Of a stretch of DNA of 13,440 nt, positions 6,547 to 13,440 are shown one piece after another. The position numbers were made by a program, and so were the translations under genes. The notes under the pieces are model-generated. The model searched no databases. It was not told the DNA's origin and saw nothing but the letters and a program-made list of their open reading frames with translations. The number at the start of each line of letters is the position of its first letter. Within the stretch, counting starts at the first letter, position 1. Source of the DNA: JBBRLA01 sp038231615. GTDB lineage: Bacteria > Myxococcota_A > Polyangia > Palsa-1104 > JAEUJZ01. Where the stretch lies: NCBI GenBank assembly GCA_038231615.1, contig JBBRLA010000171.1:1-13440 (forward strand). Reading direction: 5' to 3'.

Positions 6547-7392
6547 ATGTCGATCCCACCCGGGCTGCCTTCGATCCTGCGAGCGCGATGCGCTCGGATT
6601 GCTCGTATGGCGGTGCTTCGGGGAATCTTCCTTTGGCCCTTTTTCGGGCTCTGCGTGCCGGTCGGGCTGGCGCGGGCGGGCCCGGATGAGGTCGTGGCCC
6701 GGGCGCAGGCGCTCTTCGACACGCTGAAGTTCGAGGCGGCGGAGCAGGCGGTGGCCGCGGCCCTTTGCCGGCCCGGGCGGGGCCCCGAGGATCTGGCGGC
6801 CCTTTATCGGCTGCGCGGGCTGATCTACGCCGCCCGGGACGATCAGGCCCGAGCGGAAGCGGACTTCACCCGCTGGCTCTCGCTGGAACCGAACGGGAAG
6901 CTGCCACCGGAGGTGGCGCCCAAGATCATGTCGCCGTTCGCGGCTGCGCAGCGGGGGCGCAAGGGCAAGCCGGGCCTGGAACTGCGGCCATATGTGCTTT
7001 CGACCGGGGCCAAGGGGCCGCTCCTGCGGGTCGAGGTGCGGGGCGACCGGGGCCGGATGGGGCAGGCGGTGGTCCTGCGCTACGCAGTGGGCAGCAGCGG
7101 GGGGACGCTGCTGGGCGAGGTGCCGGCGCAAAGGGGCGGCGACAGGGTGACGGTGGACTTGCCGCTCATCGGCGTGCCCTTTGGCCCCGGCCCCGGCCGG
7201 AGGATGACCTACTTCGTGGAACTGATCGAAGAGCACGGCAGCCGGCTGGCACAGGCCGGGAGCCTGGCCTCGCCGCTTGTCGCCGAGCCCCCGGGGGCGA
7301 CCCCGGCGTATCGGCGGTGGTGGTTCTGGACCGCGGTGGCCGGGGTGGTCGGCGTCGGACTTGGCGTCGGATTCGGGGTGAAGTACCGGTGA
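6547..7392 (+). CDS. Exported TPR-like protein with C-terminal membrane anchor
   Basis: 281 residues from the first ATG. An export signal lies at about 22-44 (LRGIFLWPFFGLCVPVGL, then ARA|GPDE). Met21 (ATG at 6607) would make it a textbook signal peptide and may be the true start; neither start has a clear Shine-Dalgarno, and codons before Met21 lack the strong G/C third-base bias. Residues about 47-115 form TPR-like helices (DEVVARAQALFDTLKFEAAE, ...AALYRLRGLIYAARDDQARA, EADFTRWLSLEPN). Residues about 145-235 look like a beta-rich domain (LLRVEVRGDRG, VVLRYAVGSS, MTYFVELIEEHGS). A TM helix preceded by RRWW occupies about 257-278, leaving a very short end. It is divergent from the PEGA kinase and only 6 bases before the next gene. 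Proteins of this layout often neighbour PEGA kinases in myxobacteria, suggesting an envelope partner. No enzymatic motif is seen. Confidence 0.78.
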   Translation: MSIPPGLPSILRARCARIARMAVLRGIFLWPFFGLCVPVGLARAGPDEVVARAQALFDTLKFEAAEQAVAAALCRPGRGPEDLAALYRLRGLIYAARDDQARAEADFTRWLSLEPNGKLPPEVAPKIMSPFAAAQRGRKGKPGLELRPYVLSTGAKGPLLRVEVRGDRGRMGQAVVLRYAVGSSGGTLLGEVPAQRGGDRVTVDLPLIGVPFGPGPGRRMTYFVELIEEHGSRLAQAGSLASPLVAEPPGATPAYRRWWFWTAVAGVVGVGLGVGFGVKYR

Positions 7393-7398
7393 GGTGGA

Positions 7399-8559
7399 AT
7401 GTCCAGCGCGGCTAGGGTCCTTGGCACGGGGGAACTGCTGGCCGGGCTGCGGGTGCAGGCGGCGCTGGCCACCGGACGATCGGCGCTGACCGCGGCGGTG
7501 CTGCGGTGGCATGTGCGGGCCCTGGAAAGTCGGCCCGCGGCGCTGCGCGAGCGTCTGCTCCGCCATTTCGTGGGTCGCCGCTTTGTGCATCCCTGGCAAG
7601 CGGCGCTGGTTGCGGCGGCGGCAGTGCACTATCAAGTGCTGCGCCCCGGCGCCCGGGGAGTGGCACAGGGCCGGCTGGCGGCGCTTTATCCGTCCGTCGG
7701 GGGCGGCTACTCGGGAAGCGGCGCGGAGGAAAAAGAACTGGGCCGGGCGCTGTGGGCGCTGGCGGAAGAGCAGCCCGAGGACTGGACCTGGTTTTTGCAA
7801 GAGGGACAATTCAAGAGCAGCGATCCCGGGCGCTCCCTGGCCTGGATGCTGCCGGCGCAGGCGCTGCAGGCACAGCGACTGCTTCCGCTGGATCTGGTCG
7901 AGCTGGGGGCCCACGCCGGGGTGCTTTTGGTCGGCGATCTGCTTGGAGGCGAGGTTCGCGTACCCCGGGTGGAGCGGCGGCTGGGGATTGACGCGGCGCC
8001 GTCGGACCTGAGCGACCCCCAGGTACGGCGGTCGCTGAAGGCATGCCTGTGGGCCGACCAGGTCGATCGCCTGCGTCATCTGGATGTCTCCTTCGCGACG
8101 CTGGCCGCGCTGCGGGAACAGGGCCTTGGTCCGCTCCTTCTGGCGGGGGACATGGCCCAGCGCCTGGGCGAGGTCATCTCCCTGCTCTGTACTGGCGCAA
8201 AGGGCCCGCGCGGCCCGCGTCGGCTCATCATCTACAACACCCTGACCACCGCCTCTCTCGACGAGGAGGTCTACGCCCGGCTGCAAGGGCGGGTACGGAA
8301 TTCCCTGGCGGAATGGTCCCGGAATTGCGGTGAAAGTGCGCTGTGGATCGAGATGGAGCCCCCGCGGGATCGCTTGGCCAGCGATCATCACCGAGACGCT
8401 TCGCGCTTGGCACGCCTGGTCGAACTGAGGGCCTATCAACTGCACGACCAGGCCCTGGAACCTATCCTCCTCGGGCACCTGCCGCCCTATCCACGCTCCT
8501 CGGCGGATCTGATCCGCCACGAGCCCGGCTGGCGGCGCCTGCTGGAAGCTGCGGTATAA
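7399..8559 (+). CDS. DUF2332-like protein
   Basis: 386 residues, apparently soluble and cytoplasmic. From memory of the family, several segments match DUF2332 in order: AVHYQVLRPG (75-84) and LAALYPSVGG (93-102); DLVELGAHAGVLLVGD (165-180); RRLGIDAAPSDLSDPQVRRS (193-212), followed by LKACLWADQVDRLRHLD (213-229); and a C-terminal strand region RRLIIYNTLTTA then ALWIEMEPP. Length is close to the usual 330-390 aa. The 165-180 segment has the look of a nucleotide- or SAM-type Rossmann loop, but no function is established and I assign none. The start is ATG at 7399 with GAGG (7391-7394) overlapping the previous gene's stop codon, which indicates a coupled operon with the exported TPR-like gene. 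Its 3' end converges on dnaK. Confidence 0.75.
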   Translation: MSSAARVLGTGELLAGLRVQAALATGRSALTAAVLRWHVRALESRPAALRERLLRHFVGRRFVHPWQAALVAAAAVHYQVLRPGARGVAQGRLAALYPSVGGGYSGSGAEEKELGRALWALAEEQPEDWTWFLQEGQFKSSDPGRSLAWMLPAQALQAQRLLPLDLVELGAHAGVLLVGDLLGGEVRVPRVERRLGIDAAPSDLSDPQVRRSLKACLWADQVDRLRHLDVSFATLAALREQGLGPLLLAGDMAQRLGEVISLLCTGAKGPRGPRRLIIYNTLTTASLDEEVYARLQGRVRNSLAEWSRNCGESALWIEMEPPRDRLASDHHRDASRLARLVELRAYQLHDQALEPILLGHLPPYPRSSADLIRHEPGWRRLLEAAV

Positions 8560-8571
8560 AAACCCGCGCAT

Positions 8572-8600
8572 AAAAAAAGCCCCGGCCAGGGGGCCGGGGC
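8572..8600 (-). terminator. Rho-independent terminator of dnaK
   Basis: On the minus strand a perfect 9-bp stem GCCCCGGCC / GGCCGGGGC with a 4-base loop is followed at once by seven T. It lies 16 bases after the dnaK stop. On the plus strand the hairpin has no T tract, so it is unlikely to end the DUF2332 transcript efficiently. Confidence 0.92.
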
Positions 8601-8615
8601 CAAGAATGCCTCGCT

Positions 8616-10538
<1,923 letters not shown>

Positions 10539-10606
10539 TGCTCTCGTTCCTCCGAAGAGTTTTCCCGTCGAATTTGCCGTTTCAGATACTTTTAATCTCG
10601 TGAGCG

Positions 10607-10635
10607 AACCTAATCACGGCCTTACGGAGCGTCAA
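10607..10635 (-). promoter_or_regulatory. Putative dnaK promoter
   Basis: On the minus strand, TTGACG (10630-10635) is followed after exactly 17 bases by TAGGTT (10607-10612). The -35 matches consensus at 5 of 6 positions; the -10 keeps the key T, A and final T. Transcription would start near 10600, leaving a leader of about 60 bases that carries the dnaK Shine-Dalgarno. It looks like a housekeeping rather than a sigma-32 promoter. Confidence 0.45.
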
Positions 10636-10654
10636 GGCTTGCCATAGAACGAAG

Positions 10655-10670
10655 TGCTCTGTCCAGAGCA
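10655..10670. promoter_or_regulatory. Inverted repeat upstream of the dnaK promoter
   Basis: A perfect 7-2-7 palindrome, TGCTCTG-TC-CAGAGCA, sits about 20 bases upstream of the proposed dnaK -35. It could be a binding site for a dimeric regulator. There is no T tract, so it is not a terminator. It does not match CIRCE. Confidence 0.35.
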
Positions 10671-10809
10671 AAGAAGCGGGACCGGCATCGTCTGGCCGGG
10701 ACGTGGAGGGCATCGCCAGGAAATCGCCGCCGCCTGCACGGCCGCCCGCCATGCGCCGCATCGATCGATCGACATTGACCGGGCCGGGCCTTTGCGGTAC
10801 CCGTGCCGG

Positions 10810-13440
10810 ATGAGGCGATGTCCCGGCCTGGCCTTCTTTCTCCTCCTTTGGGCGGGGCGCGTCCTGGCACAGGCTGGACAACTCGGCATCGAGGAGGCCC
10901 CGTCCCGCTCCCTGTACCAGCCGGGCACCGGCGTCGCCGACGGCGCCGAGCCCTTCGCCGTGGTCGCAAACCCCGCCTCCCTCGGCGAGCTGCGCGGCTT
11001 CACCCTCGGCTTGCGCGACACCGAGACCCTCTCGCAGAGCCCCTTCTCCGGCCGCGGCACCGGCCTGTACCTGGCCACCTCCCTGCCGGCCCCCAACCTC
11101 TCGCTCTTCTCCTTCCTGCGCCGCATCCAGGTCGGCGGCGCCCTGGAGGTGCTGCGCCCCCCGGATCGCGTGCCCACCAGCCTGTCCGCCCGCCTGGCCT
11201 TCTCCCTGAGCTACCAGCTTTTCGCCGATCTGTCCCTGGGGTTGGGTTACGCCCACCTCTTCGCCCCCAACAGCCCGCGCTTCGACAGCCTGAACACGGT
11301 GGACCTGGGGGCCCGGCTGCGCCTGGGCAACCACCTGGCCGCGGGCCTGGTCCTCCACGACCTCACCGGGCCCCTTTTGGCTGCCGCCTTTCCGCCCCTC
11401 GAACGGGTCTACGAGCTGGAACTGCTCGGGCGCCCGGTGGGCGACGATCGCCTGGAGCTGGCTCTTTCCGCCCGTCTGGGAGAACGCTACGGCGACGTCG
11501 AACCCCGTGCGCGCCTGTGGGTGCGCCCGCGCCCGGGGATCGGCCTGGGGGCCGAGGCCACCCTGCTCATCGGCTCGCCGCAGGCCGCCCCCGGGGCCAC
11601 CGAGTGGCGCGTGGGTCTGGGCCTGCAACTCGATCTGGCCCGCGTCGGGGCCAGCCTCTTCGGCCTGGCAGGTAGCAACTCCGGGTCCCCGGGCCCTTTG
11701 TTCCAGGGGGGCTCGCTTGCGGTGCGCATGTCGACCGCGGCGTACCCCGCCGTGTGGGAAGGCCCGCGCTACCTGCTCGAAATATTCCCGCCCTCCGCCG
11801 ACGAGGGCCCCGGCTGCCTGCGCCTGCTGGAGCGGCTGCGCGCCCTGGAGACCGACCGGCGGGTCGTCGGCGTGCTCCTGCGCCTGGACTTCGGCCTCCC
11901 CGGGCACTGGGGCACCGCGGACGAACTGCGCGAACAGCTTTTGCGCCTGCGCCGAGCCGGCAAGCGCGTCTTCGCCTACGGTTATGGCCTGGACACCCTG
12001 CGCTACTACATCGCCACCGCCGCTGAGAAAATCTATATATCCCCCCAGGGGTCGCTCCACGACCTGGGCCTGCGCAAGGCCGTGTGGAACGTGAAGGACT
12101 TCCTTGACCGCATCGGGGTGCGCGCCGAGCTGGTCCACGTGGGCGAGTACAAGCTCGGGGCCGAGACGTTTACCAAAAGCGCCCCGCCGGCCACCGCGGA
12201 GGAGCAGGCGGCCCTGCTCATGGACGATCGCTACGAGCGACTGATCTCCGCGATCAGCGATGGCCGCCACCTGGGCCGGGAGGCCGTCCGGACGCTCATC
12301 GACCGCGGGCAATATCTGGCCCAGCAGGCGCAGGCCACGGGCCTGGTCGATGAGCTGCACACCACCGATGACTTGCAGCCGGCGCTCTACGCCGCGGTGG
12401 GCGAGGTCATCGACGTGCGCGCCGAGCCGCTCGCCCGGCCTCGCCCGCGGCGCTTCCACCGGGCGCAAGTGGCGGTGATCACCCTGTCCGGGGCGCTGCT
12501 TTACCGGGGGGGCTTCCTGTCCACCTTCTCGAAGGACCCGTCCCCGGCCCGTGTCTACGCCGCCCTGGAGGAGGCCGCAAAGGACGACCGGGTGAAGGCC
12601 ATCGTCCTGCGGGTGGACAGCCCGGGGGGCTTCATGCACCTGGCGGAGGAACTGAACCGGGCGGTCCACCGGGCCCGCGAGCGCAAGCCGGTGGTGTGCA
12701 GCTTCGCCGACGAGGCCAATTCTGCGGCCTACCACATTGCCTCGGCATGCGATGTCATCTTCACCAACCCGTCCACGGTGGTGGGGAACATCGGGGTGTG
12801 GCGCGAGCACATCGATGCGCAGGCCCTGCTGGAGCGCCTGGGCCTGCGTCAGACTGCCTGGGTGCGCGGCAAGAACGCCGATCTGGAACACCAGCTCGGG
12901 CTGCCCGACGCGCTGCAAGTGGTAAACCTGGCTTATCGCCCGTACACCGATGCCGAGCGGGCCCTGGCGCAGGAGGACTTGCAGGCGGCCTACGACTCGT
13001 TCATCCAGGTGGTGGCAGCGGGTCGTCACCTGAGCCGGGAGCAGGTGGACCGCCTGGCCCGGGGCCGGATGTGGCCGGGCGTGGCGGCGGTGAAGAACCA
13101 CCTGGCCGACCACCTCGGGGGCCTGATGGACGCAGTCGCCGAGGCGCGGCGCCGGGCCGGGCTGTCGCCAGCCAGCGGCGCGGACGAGGTGGAACTGCGC
13201 CTGCTGCCAGCGGCGCGGCCCTCGTTGCTGATGCAGGCGCTGGGCCTGCGCCACGGCGGCCTGGCAGAGTCGGCGGGCGCGCCAGAGTCGCCAGAGTCTG
13301 CCGACTCGGCGGGCGCGGACCTGAACCGGGCCGGGATGACGCACCTTTTGCCCGAGCTTCTGGGCCCGGCGCTGGCCGGCTCTCCCTTTGAGCTTCTGCG
13401 CGGCCTGCCCGAGGCGTTCCTCCTGCCTCACGAATCAGCC
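10810..13440 (+). CDS. Outer-membrane barrel-like domain fused to SppA (S49) protease, 3' end outside window
   Basis: Open for 877 codons from ATG at 10810 to the window end, with no stop reached. Residues 1-20 are a signal peptide (AFFLLLWAGRVLA|QAGQ). Residues about 35-305 resemble an outer-membrane beta-barrel: an early FAVVANPASLGELRG followed by many alternating strands ending in aromatics, such as LAFSLSYQLFADLSLGLGYA. Residues about 312-790 follow the two-domain E. coli SppA plan. The N-domain has YYIATAAEKIYISPQG and VGEYKLGAETF, placing the general-base Lys at 448. The C-domain has VKAIVLRVDSPGG (603-607 is DSPGG), nucleophile Ser638 in NSAAYHIAS, and NPSTVVGNIGVW. SppA degrades cleaved signal peptides at the inner membrane; a signal-peptide-bearing form fused to a barrel would instead face the periplasm from the outer membrane. 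No Shine-Dalgarno is obvious. It is divergent from dnaK. Confidence 0.85.
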   Translation, partial: MRRCPGLAFFLLLWAGRVLAQAGQLGIEEAPSRSLYQPGTGVADGAEPFAVVANPASLGELRGFTLGLRDTETLSQSPFSGRGTGLYLATSLPAPNLSLFSFLRRIQVGGALEVLRPPDRVPTSLSARLAFSLSYQLFADLSLGLGYAHLFAPNSPRFDSLNTVDLGARLRLGNHLAAGLVLHDLTGPLLAAAFPPLERVYELELLGRPVGDDRLELALSARLGERYGDVEPRARLWVRPRPGIGLGAEATLLIGSPQAAPGATEWRVGLGLQLDLARVGASLFGLAGSNSGSPGPLFQGGSLAVRMSTAAYPAVWEGPRYLLEIFPPSADEGPGCLRLLERLRALETDRRVVGVLLRLDFGLPGHWGTADELREQLLRLRRAGKRVFAYGYGLDTLRYYIATAAEKIYISPQGSLHDLGLRKAVWNVKDFLDRIGVRAELVHVGEYKLGAETFTKSAPPATAEEQAALLMDDRYERLISAISDGRHLGREAVRTLIDRGQYLAQQAQATGLVDELHTTDDLQPALYAAVGEVIDVRAEPLARPRPRRFHRAQVAVITLSGALLYRGGFLSTFSKDPSPARVYAALEEAAKDDRVKAIVLRVDSPGGFMHLAEELNRAVHRARERKPVVCSFADEANSAAYHIASACDVIFTNPSTVVGNIGVWREHIDAQALLERLGLRQTAWVRGKNADLEHQLGLPDALQVVNLAYRPYTDAERALAQEDLQAAYDSFIQVVAAGRHLSREQVDRLARGRMWPGVAAVKNHLADHLGGLMDAVAEARRRAGLSPASGADEVELRLLPAARPSLLMQALGLRHGGLAESAGAPESPESADSAGADLNRAGMTHLLPELLGPALAGSPFELLRGLPEAFLLPHESA

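Larger units (their letters stand above)
10539..10809. other. Divergent intergenic region, dnaK / barrel-SppA gene
   Basis: 271 bases containing the proposed dnaK promoter and an inverted repeat upstream of it. The half nearest dnaK (10539-10650) is relatively A/T-rich. The half nearest the SppA gene is GC-rich and includes an ATCGATCGATCGAC stretch (10770-10783) and a weak TTGACC-17-TACCCG promoter-like pair for the rightward gene. No ORF there looks coding. Confidence 0.4.

Noticed and set aside
6421..8571. 716-residue minus-strand ORF opposite the TPR/TM and DUF2332 genes
   Set aside because: Arg/Pro/Gln-rich shadow with no domain pattern, covering two coupled plus-strand genes that have signal, TM and family motifs.
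10803..11675. 290-residue plus-strand ORF starting near the SppA gene
   Set aside because: A Pro/Arg-rich +frame shadow of the true reading frame, which starts at 10810 and carries the signal peptide and barrel-like strands.
10582..13431. 949-residue minus-strand ORF opposite the barrel-SppA gene
   Set aside because: Very rich in Gln/Gly/Arg/His, no recognisable domain, and fully antisense to a frame with clear SppA motifs. It also runs through the dnaK promoter region.

Overview
The window looks like chromosomal DNA from a high-GC delta-type bacterium, most likely Myxococcota or a close relative. The main evidence is two Hanks-type kinase-fold proteins with C-terminal PEGA domains, one carrying the HRDISPQN / GKLRYIAPEQ signature common in myxobacterial kinases. 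A short Cys-patterned lipoprotein, a DUF2332-like protein and strong G/C third-position bias agree with this. The lineage is inferred; there is no rRNA or other definitive marker. No tRNA, rRNA, CRISPR array, insertion sequence or prophage was seen.

Layout. 1-391: a minus-strand reading frame that looks coding but lacks a start (33-272), then the upstream region of a small TPR protein (392-808, +). 890-2364 (-): an envelope pair, LemA lipoprotein followed by a TPM-domain (YgcG-type) protein. The two are translationally coupled by a 4-bp TTGA overlap. 2493-6414: a signalling cluster made of a predicted pseudokinase-TM-PEGA protein (+), a 58-residue Cys-rich lipoprotein (+), and a convergent, apparently active kinase-TM-PEGA protein (-). 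6547-8559 (+): a two-gene operon encoding an exported TPR-like protein with a C-terminal membrane anchor and a DUF2332-like cytoplasmic protein. 8572-10538 (-): full-length dnaK with a clear intrinsic terminator and a plausible sigma-70-type promoter. 10810 to the window end (+): an open, incomplete gene joining a signal peptide, an outer-membrane beta-barrel-like region and an SppA (S49) protease.

Functional reading. Most products sit at or sense the envelope: LemA, TPM, two PEGA proteins, a lipoprotein, a TPR/TM protein and a barrel-protease fusion. DnaK is the exception. The most distinctive part is 2493-8559, where an active PEGA kinase lies opposite a kinase homologue whose HRD Asp and Lys are both replaced and whose activation segment is missing. 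The small lipoprotein lies between them. This could be one envelope-sensing phospho-signalling module, but that rests only on gene proximity and domain logic. The second distinctive item is the barrel-SppA fusion, whose Ser nucleophile and general-base Lys are kept while the glycine pair after the Ser has become Ala-Ala.
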